DNA of 17,400 nucleotides from an uncultured Kiritimatiellota bacterium. GTDB lineage: Bacteria > Verrucomicrobiota > Kiritimatiellia > RFP12 > UBA1067. Both the position numbers and the translations under genes were made by a program. Under the pieces are notes generated by a model. The model made no database searches and was not told the DNA's origin. It worked only from the letters and a program-made list of their open reading frames with translations. The stretch covers positions 1-17,400 of the forward strand of contig CAKTZI010000060.1 in assembly GCA_934635385.1 (NCBI GenBank), written 5' to 3'. The stretch's first letter is position 1. Every line of letters begins with the position of its first letter. Of this stretch, positions 6,952 to 15,700 are shown one piece after another.

Positions 6952-8191
6952 TCGCCGCACAGGACGTCTTCTCGACGTAGAAGACCTTGTCGCCGACGCG
7001 GCAGCGCGGCGCGCGGAACGTGACCCACGTGCCCTTCTCGCCGACGGACGGCCGCTCGTCGTCGCGGCGGAGCTCGCCCACGACAAGCTCCTGCACGCCC
7101 GTCGTCGGGCCGTGGATCTGGATCGCGTCGCCGGGACGGATCGCATGATCCTGAACCTTCACCTGCGCGATGCCGGCCTTGAGGAAGTAGTCGATCACGA
7201 TGCCGATGTGGCGCTTGACCGTCGTCGCCCGCGAGTCCTCGCTGTCCGTGAACTGGTCGACGCCGGGCCGCCCGAAGTAGAGACCGTCCGCGAACTCGCG
7301 GTGAAAGACCGTCTTCACCGATTCCGTCAGCTCCGCGACGAGCGCGGGCGTGTACGTCCCCGCCGCCACGGCGTCCACCGCCCGCCGGTAGTCCGAGACG
7401 ACCGTCTTCACGTAGTTCGCGTTGCGGGCGCGGCCCTCGATCTTGAAGGACGCGATGCCGGCCGCCATCAGCCGGTCGACAAAGCCGAGCGAGCAGAGGT
7501 CGCGCGTCGACAGCACCGTGTGCGGCTCGACGAGGAACGACGCCTTGCCCTCGTGCACGGGCGCGCCCTGCGCGTCCGCGTAGAGGTCGACCGCCTGCAC
7601 GAGGAACCGTCGGCGGCACGGCTGGACGCACTCGCCGCGGCACGCGCTCTTGCCGAAGACGGCGTGGCTCATGAAGCAGCGCCCTGACTCGGCGACGCAC
7701 TGCGCGCCATGCACGAAGCATTCGAGCTCGACGCCGGTCTTCGCGTGAATCGCCGCCACTTCGCGCAGCGTACATTCGCGGGCGAGGACGACGCGCGACG
7801 CGCCCTGCGACGCGAGGAAGCGCACGGCCTCGGAGTTGGAGGTCGACATCTGCGTCGAGACGTGAAACGCCGCGCCGTGCCTGCGGCAGAGCGAGATGAC
7901 GCCCCAGTCGGAGACGATGAAGGCGTCCACATACGGCTTCGCCGCGACGATCGTGCGCTCGACCGCCTCGATCTCGCCCTCGAACATAATGGCGTTGAGC
8001 GTCAGGTAGCGCTTGACGCGTCCGCATCGCCGCGCGATTTCGGGCAGGTCGCCTTCCTTGAAGTTGACGCCGCTGCGCGCGCGCATGTTGAACGTGCCGA
8101 GGCCGAAGTAGACGGCATCGGCCCCCGCGTCCAGCGCGGCCTGCAGGCAGGTGAAGTCCCCCGCCGGGGCCAAGATCTCCGGCTTCTTCAC
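6923..8191 (-). CDS. U32 peptidase-family protein, TrhP/RlhA-like
   Basis: This 422-residue cytoplasmic protein opens with KPEILAPAGDFTCLQAALDA (3-22), the usual start of the family. The signature ELECFVHGAQCVAESGRCFMS (155-175) is present, with further cysteines at 184, 188 and 192. Cys165, Cys172, Cys184, Cys188 and Cys192 resemble the Fe-S ligand cluster found in this family. IEGRARNANYVKTVVSDYRR (251-270) is a second conserved block, and the last ~90 residues form a small beta-barrel-like extension. Characterised relatives (TrhP, RlhA, UbiU/V) are prephenate- or iron-sulfur-linked RNA or quinone hydroxylation factors rather than proteases, and tRNA U34 hydroxylation is my best guess. The start is GTG at 8189-8191, overlapping the upstream stop by 4 nt (GTGA). 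The frame continues further upstream, but that part is antisense to the ThyX-like coding pattern. Confidence 0.9.
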   Translation of the reverse strand: MKKPEILAPAGDFTCLQAALDAGADAVYFGLGTFNMRARSGVNFKEGDLPEIARRCGRVKRYLTLNAIMFEGEIEAVERTIVAAKPYVDAFIVSDWGVISLCRRHGAAFHVSTQMSTSNSEAVRFLASQGASRVVLARECTLREVAAIHAKTGVELECFVHGAQCVAESGRCFMSHAVFGKSACRGECVQPCRRRFLVQAVDLYADAQGAPVHEGKASFLVEPHTVLSTRDLCSLGFVDRLMAAGIASFKIEGRARNANYVKTVVSDYRRAVDAVAAGTYTPALVAELTESVKTVFHREFADGLYFGRPGVDQFTDSEDSRATTVKRHIGIVIDYFLKAGIAQVKVQDHAIRPGDAIQIHGPTTGVQELVVGELRRDDERPSVGEKGTWVTFRAPRCRVGDKVFYVEKTSCAAIADAGRSVL

Positions 8192-8766
8192 GTCGTCTTC
8201 GCCGGAGGCGGGGGAACGGCGCGGTACTGCGCGAGCATCTTCTCGTACGCCGGGGTGCCGCAGAAGCCGCAGGGCTTGAATTCGGGACAGAACCCGCGAT
8301 AGACGCACTCCGGCACGCAGCAGGCCGCGACCTCCGGCTCCTTCTCCGCGATCGCGTCCACGACCAGCCGCCACGCCACGCGCGTCTCGGGGCTCGCCTG
8401 TCCGCAGAGGCGGCGGCGCGAGATGAACAGCACGGCCTGCGCGTTCGCGAAGCACTCGTGCATCACCGGCGCGTCCTGCCGCGCGCCCGCGCGATCCTGT
8501 CCCGTGCGGTCGGAACGCTGCGTCGAGACGAAGTGCTCGATGCCGAACTTGTGCCGCACGAGATGCACGGAGACCCAATACGGGAGGTCGATCCACTTCC
8601 AGTTGAAGCAGAGCTTGCGGATCGGCGAGTGTTCGGCGAGCAGGATGCGCTTCTTCCAGCGCGCGCTCGGCTCGCCCGTGCCCTCGTCCCGGCGGATCGT
8701 CGTGCGCGCCGCGTCCGCGACCTCGCGCCACGTTCCCTTGACGTTCAAGAATTTCAGGCTGGCCAT
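8188..8766 (-). CDS. ThyX-like (FAD-dependent thymidylate synthase family) protein with Cys-rich tail
   Basis: The product is 192 residues. The segment RHKFGIEHFVSTQRSDR (about 70-86) matches the ThyX signature RHRxxxxxxxS, with Lys replacing the third-position Arg. It is preceded by LPYWVSVHLV, as in ThyX enzymes. A helical block RRRLCGQASPETRVAW follows, then a C-terminal run with seven cysteines (CC..C..C...C..C..C-type), which could hold zinc or an Fe-S cluster. ThyX converts dUMP to dTMP using FAD and methylene-tetrahydrofolate. This protein is shorter than usual (about 215-260 residues), so it may be a variant or have another flavin role. ATG 8766 lies 15 nt after the hom stop without a clear Shine-Dalgarno. 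It overlaps the U32 gene by 4 nt. Family membership is likely, activity uncertain. Confidence 0.62.
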   Translation of the reverse strand: MASLKFLNVKGTWREVADAARTTIRRDEGTGEPSARWKKRILLAEHSPIRKLCFNWKWIDLPYWVSVHLVRHKFGIEHFVSTQRSDRTGQDRAGARQDAPVMHECFANAQAVLFISRRRLCGQASPETRVAWRLVVDAIAEKEPEVAACCVPECVYRGFCPEFKPCGFCGTPAYEKMLAQYRAVPPPPAKTT

Positions 8767-8781
8767 GGGGAGAAAGCCTGA

Positions 8782-10092
8782 TTAGAGGACGCGCAGCCGG
8801 ACCGGGTCTTCGGCGACGACGCCAGACGCCTTGATCTCGGCCAGCGCCGCCTCCAGGTCGCGCGCCTTCGCCTCGTGCGTGAGGGCGACGACGGGCGCGT
8901 AGCCCGTCTCCACCGTGCCCGTCAGCGTCGAGGGGTCCTTCTGCGTCGCGGCGGAAATGGAGACGCCGTGCTGGCCGAGGATCGTGGCGATCGTGCCGAA
9001 CGCCCCCGGCTTGTCCGCGACCATGAGCCGCACGTAGAACTTCGAGACGATGTCGCCCGCCGCGCGGAGCTTCAGCTGCCCCTCCGCGTAGTTCGGCACG
9101 CCGCGCGCGTAGCGCGTCTCGCCGTGCGCGAGGTTGCGCGCGATGTCGCCGATGTCGCCGACGACCGTCGAGGCCGTCGGCGCGCGCCCGGCGCCGCGCC
9201 CGTAGTACATCGTGTAGTCCGACATGTCGCCCTTCACCATCGCCGCGTTGAAGGCGTCGTTCACGCTCGCGAGCATGTGCGAGAACGGGATGAGCGTCGG
9301 ATGCACCCCGACCTCCACCTCGTCGCCGTCCTTCGCGACGACCGCGAGCAGCTTGATGCGGTAGCCGAAGTCCGCCGCGTACTTGACGTCGATGCCGTCC
9401 AAGTTGCGGATGCCCTCGACCTGAACCTGCTCCAGCGTCGGCTGGAAGCCGTACGCGAGCGCCGTCAGGATGCACGCCTTGTGCGCCGTGTCGAAGCCGT
9501 CGATGTCGAGGGACGGGTTGGCCTCCGCGTAGCCGAGCCGCTGCGCGTCCTTCAGCACCGCGTCAAACGGCGCGCCCTCGCGCTCCATGCGCGTCAGGAT
9601 GTAGTTGCACGTGCCGTTCAGGATGCCGTGGATCGACTCGATGTCGTTCGACGACAGCGCCTCGCGGACGACGCGGATGATCGGGATGCCGCCGCCGACG
9701 GACGCGCCGAAGTAGATGTCGACGCCGTTCGCCGCCGCCGTGTCGAAGATCTCGCGCCCGAACTCGGCCAGCAGCTTCTTGTTCGCCGTGACGACGCACT
9801 TCTTCGCGTTGAGCGCGTCCAGGACGAGCTTCTTCGCGATGCCCGTGCCGCCGATCGTCTCGACGACGATCTGCACCGCCGGGTCGGCGATGACGGACGC
9901 CGCGTCGGTCGTCAGCACGCCCGCCGGCACCGCAACGCCGCGATCCGTCGTGATGTCGAGGTCGGCGATCCTCTGCAGGGAGATGTCCACCCCCAGCCGC
10001 TTCGCCATCACGTCACGATGCTTCAGGAGACCGTCCGCCACGCCCGCGCCGACAGTCCCGAAACCCAAAATTCCGACTCCGATTGTCTTCAT
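8782..10092 (-). CDS. hom: Homoserine dehydrogenase with C-terminal ACT domain
   Basis: This 436-residue cytoplasmic enzyme reduces aspartate semialdehyde to homoserine with NAD(P)H, at the branch toward threonine and methionine. The Rossmann motif GFGTVGAG (10-17), VTANKKLLA (101-109), GGGIPII (133-139), NGTCNYILTRME (159-170) and GYAEANPSLDIDGFDTAHK (187-205) are all present. Lys205 in that block matches a catalytic lysine. An ACT domain (about 352-430) suggests feedback control by an amino acid, usually threonine. Length is typical of the ACT-containing class. A purine-rich leader with AAGGAG and AGGAG precedes ATG 10092. The promoter at 10129-10134 begins right after the ABC ATPase stop. 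It is the first gene of a hom-thyX-like-U32 unit. No transcriptional attenuator was found in the short leader. Confidence 0.96.
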   Translation of the reverse strand: MKTIGVGILGFGTVGAGVADGLLKHRDVMAKRLGVDISLQRIADLDITTDRGVAVPAGVLTTDAASVIADPAVQIVVETIGGTGIAKKLVLDALNAKKCVVTANKKLLAEFGREIFDTAAANGVDIYFGASVGGGIPIIRVVREALSSNDIESIHGILNGTCNYILTRMEREGAPFDAVLKDAQRLGYAEANPSLDIDGFDTAHKACILTALAYGFQPTLEQVQVEGIRNLDGIDVKYAADFGYRIKLLAVVAKDGDEVEVGVHPTLIPFSHMLASVNDAFNAAMVKGDMSDYTMYYGRGAGRAPTASTVVGDIGDIARNLAHGETRYARGVPNYAEGQLKLRAAGDIVSKFYVRLMVADKPGAFGTIATILGQHGVSISAATQKDPSTLTGTVETGYAPVVALTHEAKARDLEAALAEIKASGVVAEDPVRLRVL

Positions 10093-10128
10093 CTTCTCCT
10101 GTTCTCCTTGCCTTTCGGTGATTTGCGT

Positions 10129-10134
10129 ATTATA
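10129..10134 (-). promoter_or_regulatory. -10 box of hom promoter
   Basis: A perfect TATAAT on the minus strand directly abuts the TGA stop (10135-10137) of the ABC ATPase gene. The predicted transcription start near 10122 gives a 29-nt leader containing the hom ribosome-binding site. No good -35 box was found in the GC-rich 3' end of the ABC gene, so strength is uncertain. Confidence 0.55.
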
Positions 10135-10899
10135 TCAAAAAACAGCGCCCGGCCTCGCGGCGCCCCGGCCGAAGAACGCACGGACGAACGGGTCATCCGA
10201 CTTGTCGCGGAGATCCTGCGGCGTCCCCAGCGCGATCATCGCCTGCCGCGCCCGGTCGAACATCGCCGCGCGGTCGCCGATCTTGAAGATGCTCGGCAGC
10301 TCGTGCGTGACGACGACGAACGTCATGCCCTTCTCGTCCCGCAGACGCAGGATGAGGTCGTCGAGCGCCGACGAGGTGATCGGGTCGAGGCCCGCGCTCG
10401 GCTCGTCGAGGAAGACGACCTCCGGGTCGAGCGCCATCGCCCGCGCGATCGCCACGCGCTTGCGCATGCCGCCCGAAATCTCGCTCGGCATCTTGTCCGC
10501 TGCGTCCTCCAGCTCCACCTCGCGCAGCAGCGTCCGCGCCCGGTCGAGCCGCGCCGGCTTGGCCAGCCCCGAAAACGACTCCAGCGGCAGCAGCACGTTT
10601 TCGAGGCAGCTCATCGCGCCGAAAAGCGCGCCGGACTGGTACATGACGCCGATCTTGCGGCAAAGCCCCGCGCGCGTCCGGTCGTTCCATTCCAGCCCCG
10701 TGACGGTCAGCCGCCCGGCCAGCACGGGGTTGAGCCCGATCATGTGCTTCAGGATCGTCGACTTCCCGCAGCCGGAACCGCCGAGCAGGATGAAGATCTC
10801 CCCGCGCGCCACCGTCAGCGAGACATCCCGGAGAATCACCGCGCCGGGATAGCCGGCATCGACGTGCTCCAGGCAGACGACGCTCTCCTCACGCTTCAC
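10135..10899 (-). CDS. ABC transporter ATPase, MlaF/Ttg2A-like (phospholipid/Mce type)
   Basis: This 254-residue ATPase has Walker A GGSGCGKST (40-48), a Q-loop at Gln88 in VMYQSGALFG, signature ISGGMRKR (141-148), Walker B VVFLDEP (161-167), D-loop SAGLDP (168-173) and the H-switch His199. The MYQSGALFGAMSCLENV block and SGGMRKRVAIARA are typical of MlaF, which powers MlaE-MlaD lipid transport between membranes. No MlaE permease or MlaD/Mce protein occurs in this window, so its partners are encoded elsewhere or it has another role. The start is GTG at 10897-10899, overlapping the thiD stop by 4 nt (GTGA). The open frame extends upstream into antisense of thiD, but the domain starts here. Confidence 0.88.
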   Translation of the reverse strand: MKREESVVCLEHVDAGYPGAVILRDVSLTVARGEIFILLGGSGCGKSTILKHMIGLNPVLAGRLTVTGLEWNDRTRAGLCRKIGVMYQSGALFGAMSCLENVLLPLESFSGLAKPARLDRARTLLREVELEDAADKMPSEISGGMRKRVAIARAMALDPEVVFLDEPSAGLDPITSSALDDLILRLRDEKGMTFVVVTHELPSIFKIGDRAAMFDRARQAMIALGTPQDLRDKSDDPFVRAFFGRGAARPGAVF

Positions 10900-11735
10900 G
10901 AGCGGAAACCGGCCTTTCGCACAAAGCCCAGCACCCCGCAGCCGGGTCCGACCCAATAGGCCCCGGCGATCGCCTGGTGCACATAGTCCTTCGCCCCCGC
11001 GACGGCGGCGGCGAGGCCGCGTCCGCGCGCGAGCTCCGCCGCGAGCGCGGCGGCGAGCGAGCAGCCCGTGCCGTGCGTCGAAACGGGGTCGGGCACCCAC
11101 GGCAGCGCGAACGTGCGGACTTCGCGTCCGTCGAACAGGACATCGACGGCGGATACCTCCGCACCATGTCCGCCCTTCACGAGGACAGCGCAGCCGTAGG
11201 TCTCGTGAATCTGCCGCGCCAGCTCCTCCGCCTGCGCCGCGTCGCCCGCGCGCGCGGCGTTCGGGTCGCCGACGGCGCGGCCGCACAGCGTCGCGGCCTC
11301 GGGCAGGTTCGGCGTGATCAGCGTCGCCAGCGGCAGCAGCCGTGCGCAGATCGCCTGCATCGCCGCGTCCGGCACGAGGCGCGCGCCGCTCGTCGCGACC
11401 ATCACGGGATCGATGACCTTCGCGATTTCGGGATGCGCCGCCAGACGGTCGGCAAGGACCTCGATGACCGCCGGATCCGCCAGCATGCCCGTCTTCAGCG
11501 CGCGGATGTCATAGACGCCCAGGACGGCGTCCAGCTGCGCCGCGACGAAATCCGCCGGCACGCCGTGGATCGCCGAGACCCCGAACGGATTCTGCGCCGT
11601 CAGGGCCGCGAAGACCGTGCAACCGTGAAGCCCGTAGGCATGGAACGCGCGCAAGTCCGCCTGGACGCCGGCGTTGCCGCCGGAGTCGGATCCGGCGACG
11701 GTCAGGCAGCAGGGCTTGATTTCGTGCGACTTCAT
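10896..11735 (-). CDS. thiD: Hydroxymethylpyrimidine/phosphomethylpyrimidine kinase ThiD
   Basis: This 279-residue ribokinase-fold enzyme phosphorylates HMP and HMP-P to HMP-PP for thiamine synthesis or salvage. The substrate loop GSDSGGNAGVQADL (15-28, usually SGGGAG) and conserved TAQNPFGVSAIH (46-57) lie in the N-terminal part. DPVMVATSGARLV (109-121), TPNLPEA (141-147), VKGGH (186-190) and the anion-hole/catalytic THGTGCS (220-226) follow. Length is normal. It starts at ATG 11735, 24 nt after the PP-loop gene stop, with no clear Shine-Dalgarno. No TPP riboswitch is visible in that gap and no other thi gene is in the window, so it probably works with dispersed thiamine genes. It is the middle gene of the PP-loop/thiD/ABC unit. 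Confidence 0.94.
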   Translation of the reverse strand: MKSHEIKPCCLTVAGSDSGGNAGVQADLRAFHAYGLHGCTVFAALTAQNPFGVSAIHGVPADFVAAQLDAVLGVYDIRALKTGMLADPAVIEVLADRLAAHPEIAKVIDPVMVATSGARLVPDAAMQAICARLLPLATLITPNLPEAATLCGRAVGDPNAARAGDAAQAEELARQIHETYGCAVLVKGGHGAEVSAVDVLFDGREVRTFALPWVPDPVSTHGTGCSLAAALAAELARGRGLAAAVAGAKDYVHQAIAGAYWVGPGCGVLGFVRKAGFRS

Positions 11736-11759
11736 GGGAACTCGGATTGCGTCATTTTC

Positions 11760-12674
11760 TCAGGCGAGGATCTGATACGCCTTGAACGGCGCGCGGTCGG
11801 CGTCGGTCGTGCCGCGCGACCAGGCGCGGACGATGCCGCGCGCGAGGGCGAGGTCGGCCGCCGACTTCAGGTCGGGCACGAGCGCCGTCGGCCCCGGCAC
11901 GTCGTCGAAGGCAATGACAGTTCCCTTCTCCTTCGCGAGGCGCGCGTTCTCGCCCGCGTCGCGTCCGAGAATCACGCCGGAGCCGTCCGGCAGTCGGAAG
12001 CGCCGCCCGACAAGCAGCAGCTCGACGAGCGCGCGGTCGTGCAGCCCCTCGTGTTCCATGAGGTCGCGCAACTTGCGCCCGAACGCCGCCTCCGTCAGCT
12101 TGCAGCCGCCGGCGGGCGACGGGTAGTCGGTGATGCCGAATTCCGCCGCAAGCGCGATCTGCCGGTCACGGGCGCGCCCCGAAATGTCCAGAAGCTTTTC
12201 GCGGTCAAGCTTGCCCTCCCGTTCGGGAATCGTCGGCTCCAGCAGCTTCGCGGAGAGCGGACGCACGAGACGCCCCTTCAGGCCGGACGACTTCTCGACG
12301 GTGAGGAGCGACTGCGCGTTCTGGCTCATCGGCCTCTGTCCGCGCACTTCGCCTGTCGCGACGAAGTCGCAGCCGAGCCGCGCCATCAGCTCGCCCGCGC
12401 GGCGGATCATCAGCGCATGGCAGTCGATGCAGGGGTTCATCGCCCCGCCGAAGCCGTGCGGCGGGTTCTCCAGGAGCGAGATCTCGTCCGCGAGGAAGTC
12501 GACGACGTGGATCTTCACGCCGAGGGCCTTCGCCGCCGCGACGGCCCTGGCGGACGAGAAGAACGGCGTCTCGAACGTGACGGCCTCGACTTCGGCGCCG
12601 GCGCGTTCGAGCACGCGTATCGCGAGCTGGCTGTCCAGCCCGCCGCTCAGAAGGGAAAGTCCTTTGCACTGCAT
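11760..12674 (-). CDS. PP-loop ATPase, MnmA/ThiI-like tRNA thiolation-type protein
   Basis: This 304-residue product starts with the PP-loop SLLSGGLDSQLA (7-18; SGGxDS at 10-15), which adenylates a substrate using ATP. A CxxC-containing motif NPCIDCH (80-86) and Cys191 in SPAGGCKLTE (186-195) may be catalytic cysteines for sulfur transfer. The block GCDFVATGEVRGQRPMSQN (101-119) is typical of the family. The C-terminal ~85 residues, with GRRFRLPDGSGVILGR (223-238), resemble the NFACT-R_2-type RNA-binding domain found in proteins usually named as tRNA 2-thiouridylases. Substrate is not proven; tRNA thiolation is inferred. The ATG lies only 8 nt from a TATAAT box, so the mRNA is probably leaderless. 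It is first in a unit with thiD and the ABC ATPase, and divergent from the GH106 gene. Confidence 0.8.
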   Translation of the reverse strand: MQCKGLSLLSGGLDSQLAIRVLERAGAEVEAVTFETPFFSSARAVAAAKALGVKIHVVDFLADEISLLENPPHGFGGAMNPCIDCHALMIRRAGELMARLGCDFVATGEVRGQRPMSQNAQSLLTVEKSSGLKGRLVRPLSAKLLEPTIPEREGKLDREKLLDISGRARDRQIALAAEFGITDYPSPAGGCKLTEAAFGRKLRDLMEHEGLHDRALVELLLVGRRFRLPDGSGVILGRDAGENARLAKEKGTVIAFDDVPGPTALVPDLKSAADLALARGIVRAWSRGTTDADRAPFKAYQILA

Positions 12675-12682
12675 GGGGACGT

Positions 12683-12691
12683 ATTATAGCA
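12683..12691 (-). promoter_or_regulatory. Extended -10 promoter giving a leaderless PP-loop gene
   Basis: On the minus strand TGC-TATAAT occupies 12691-12683. Standard spacing puts the transcription start near 12676, two nt before the ATG at 12674, and no Shine-Dalgarno can fit. No good -35 box is visible. Confidence 0.7.
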
Positions 12692-12695
12692 AAAA

Positions 12696-12721
12696 CGCAT
12701 CCGGCACGCCGACAGGATGCG
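12696..12721. promoter_or_regulatory. 7-bp dyad between divergent promoters, candidate operator
   Basis: CGCATCC (12696-12702) and GGATGCG (12715-12721) form a perfect inverted repeat with a 12-bp centre. The dyad spans 26 bp, lies between the two divergent -10 boxes and overlaps the -35 position of the PP-loop promoter. The geometry fits a dimeric regulator site, but an RNA hairpin is excluded by neither strand. Chance occurrence in GC-rich DNA is possible. Confidence 0.35.
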
Positions 12722-12749
12722 GTTGTTCTGCCACGAAGACGGCCGTTTA

Positions 12750-12758
12750 TGGTAAAAT
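12750..12758 (+). promoter_or_regulatory. Extended -10 promoter giving a leaderless GH106-like gene
   Basis: TGG-TAAAAT occupies 12750-12758. The predicted start near 12765 is one nt before the ATG at 12766, so the transcript would be leaderless. The same TATGGTAAA core occurs in the DUF3793 promoter at 885-893. No clear -35 box was found. Confidence 0.65.
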
Positions 12759-12765
12759 GTCACGC

Positions 12766-15700
12766 ATGAAAGACTTTCTGACACCCTGCCGTCTATTCGC
12801 CGTCCTGATCGGCCTCGCGCCAGTCGTCGCGTCCGCCGCCGCATCTGCCGCAACCGCCGCGCCGTCGCTGGAGGCGGGCTTCCGCCAGCCGCCGCATGAC
12901 GCCAAGCCGCAGACGTGGTGGCACTGGATGAACGGCAACGTCACGAAGGAGGGCATCACCGCAGACCTGGAGGCGATGGCGCAGGTCGGCCTCGGCGGCG
13001 CGCAGATCTTCGACGCGGGCTGCGACATCCCGCCCGGCCCGGTCGCCTTCAACACGCCCGCCTGGTTCGACGCGATCCGCCACGCGGCGAAGGAGGCGCG
13101 GCGGCTCGGCCTGGAGCTGTGCCTGCCGAACTGCAGCGGCTGGACGAGCTCCGGCGGCCCGTGGAACCCGCCGGAGAACGGCATGAAGTTCCTGGAGCTG
13201 ACCGAGACGAAGGTGACGGGGCCGAAGCGGTTCGCGGGCACGCTCGCCGCGCCGCCGAACCGGCACGGCTTCTACGACGACATCGCCGTCTTCGCCTATC
13301 CCGTGCCGCCCGCCGACACGTGGCGCATGGCGGACGCCGGGGCGCGCACGGCGACCAACGGCGCACACGTCGTCATCGCCTTCCCCGCGCCCGTCACGGT
13401 CAGCGGCTTCTCGTGCCGCTTCGTCCACCCCTGGCACTGGCGCGCCGCCGGGAAGATGGGCCTCGAAGTCTCCGACGACGGCACGGCGTTCCGTCCGCTC
13501 GAGACGCGCGAGATCGTCCTCGCCACGTCCGGCCACTACGACCCCGGCGTGCGGTTCTTCCCGTTCGCGCAGCCCGTCACGGCGCGGGCGTTCCGCTTTG
13601 CGCCCGACTTCGCGGACAAGCTGAAGGTCACGGTCGCGGACCTCGCCCTCGAGAAGAAGATGACGGTCGGCGACCTCGCGGCGAAGACCTTCCGCTTCCG
13701 CATGCCCGTGACCGCCGACCGCACGCCGACGACCGCCGGACAGGTCGTCGCCAAGGGCGCCGCCATCGACCTCACGGCACGGCTGAAGGCGGACGGCACG
13801 CTCGACTGGGACGTCCCCGTCGGCGACTGGTCGATCGTCCGCCTCGGCTACGCGGCGAACGGCCAGCGCAACCACCCGGCGTCCAGGCACGGCGTCGGCC
13901 TGGAGGTCGACAAGCTCTCGGCGCGCGCGCTCGACTTCCACTTCGACGCCTACGTCGCGAAGCTCTGCGACTTCCTCGGCCCGCTCGCGGGCGACGTCCA
14001 AAGCGGCCTCAACAACATCCTCGTGGACAGCTACGAGGTCGGCTCGCAGAACTGGACGCAGGGCTTCGAGAGGGAGTTCGCGCGGCGGCGCGGCTACGGA
14101 ATGGCCCCCTACTACCCCGTCTTCACCGGCCACGTCGTCGGCTCGGCGGACGAGACGGAGCGCTTCCTCGCCGACTTCCGCCGCACGGTCGCCGACCTCT
14201 TCGCCGAGAACTACGCGGGCGCGCTCGCGAAGAAGTGCCACGCGCGCGGCCTGAAGCTCTCGCTCGAGCCCTACGGCAGCTGCCCGGCGGACAACCTCCA
14301 GTACGGCGCGGCCGTCGACGTCCCGATGGGCGAGTTCTGGAGCACACCCGGCCCCGGCGTCCTGACCGTCGGCAACGCGCGCTTCCCCGCCTACCTCGCG
14401 CACGTCTGGGGACGGCGCTACGCGGCGACCGAGTCGTTCACGGGCGGGCCGGGCGAGGGCACGGGACGCTGGCAGAAGACGCCCTACGGCCTCAAGGCGC
14501 AGGGAGACCGCGCCTTCGCGGAAGGCGTCAACCGCATCGTCTACCACCGCTTCACCCACCAGCCGTGGCCCGCCGGCAGGTACCTGCCCGGCATGACGAT
14601 GGGCAAGTGGGGCATGCACTTCGACCGCACGCAGACGTGGTGGCCGCTCGCGAAGGACTGGATCGCCTACCAGTCGCGCTGCCAGTTCCTCCTGCAGGAG
14701 GGGAGGGTCGTCGCGGACGGCCTCTTCTACTGCGGCGAGGGCGCGCCGAACGACGGCGGCAACACCGACGGCGCGACGGGGAAGCCCGCGACCCTGCCCT
14801 ACGGCTACAGCTGGGACATCTGCGCGCGCGACGCGCTGATGCGGCTGACGGTGGACGCACGTGGCCGCGTCGTCGTGCCGGGCGGCGTCGCCTACGAGAT
14901 CCTGATCCTGCCGGCCAGCGAGACGATGGGCCTCGACGTCCTCCGCAAGGTCGACGCGCTCGCGGCCGCCGGGGCGACGGTCGTCGGCGCCGTCCGCCCG
15001 GTGCGGACGCCGGGCCTCGCGGGCTATCCGGCGGCGGACGGCGAGCTGCAGGCGCTCGCGGCGAAGGTCTGGGCGCGGCCGAACGTCCTCGCGTGCACGC
15101 CCGACGAGGCCCTCGCGCGGCGCGGCGTCGCGCCCGACTTCGCGTGGACGGGCAAGAGGGGACGCGGCCTCGGCGGGAACGACGTCGCCTACATCCACCG
15201 CGACTACGGCAGGCGGGGCGAGGGCTACTTCGTCGCGATGCCGAACCCGCAGGAGACGGAGATCGAGGTCAGCTTCCGCCAGGCGGGGCGCGTGCCCGAG
15301 CTGTGGGACGCCGAGCGCGGCACGATCCGGGACGCGCCCGTCTGGCGCACGGAGGGCGGGCGCACCCACGTGCGGCTCCGCCTCGACCCGTCCGGCTCGG
15401 TCTTCGTCATGTTCCGCCGCCCGGCGACGGCGACGCGCAGCGCGCGCGCGGAGCTGCCGAGGGCGGAGACCGTCCGGTCGCAGAGCGTCGAGGGGCCGTG
15501 GACGGTCGCGTTCCCGGAGGGGTGGGACGCGCCCGCGCGCGCCGTCTTCACGAACCTCGTCTCGTGGACGGAACGGACGGAGGACGGCATCAGGTACTTC
15601 AGCGGCACGGCGACCTACGCGAAGAAGGTCAAGATCGAGAGGCTCCAGCCGGGCGAGCGGCTCGTGCTCGACCTCGGCGACGTGAAGGACTTCGCCGAGG

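Noticed and set aside
8192..9475. Upstream extension of the U32 reading frame
   Set aside because: It overlaps the ThyX-like and hom genes out of frame. The U32 family N-terminus begins at GTG 8191.
10900..11286. Upstream extension of the ABC ATPase frame
   Set aside because: It lies over thiD in another frame with low-complexity translation. The ATPase domain starts just after GTG 10899.
11736..11759. TPP riboswitch before thiD
   Set aside because: The gap is only 24 nt and has no thi-box sequence.
12130..12765. Upstream extension of the GH106-like reading frame
   Set aside because: It lies antisense to the PP-loop gene. The -10 box at 12753-12758 and the signal peptide at 12766 show where the gene starts.
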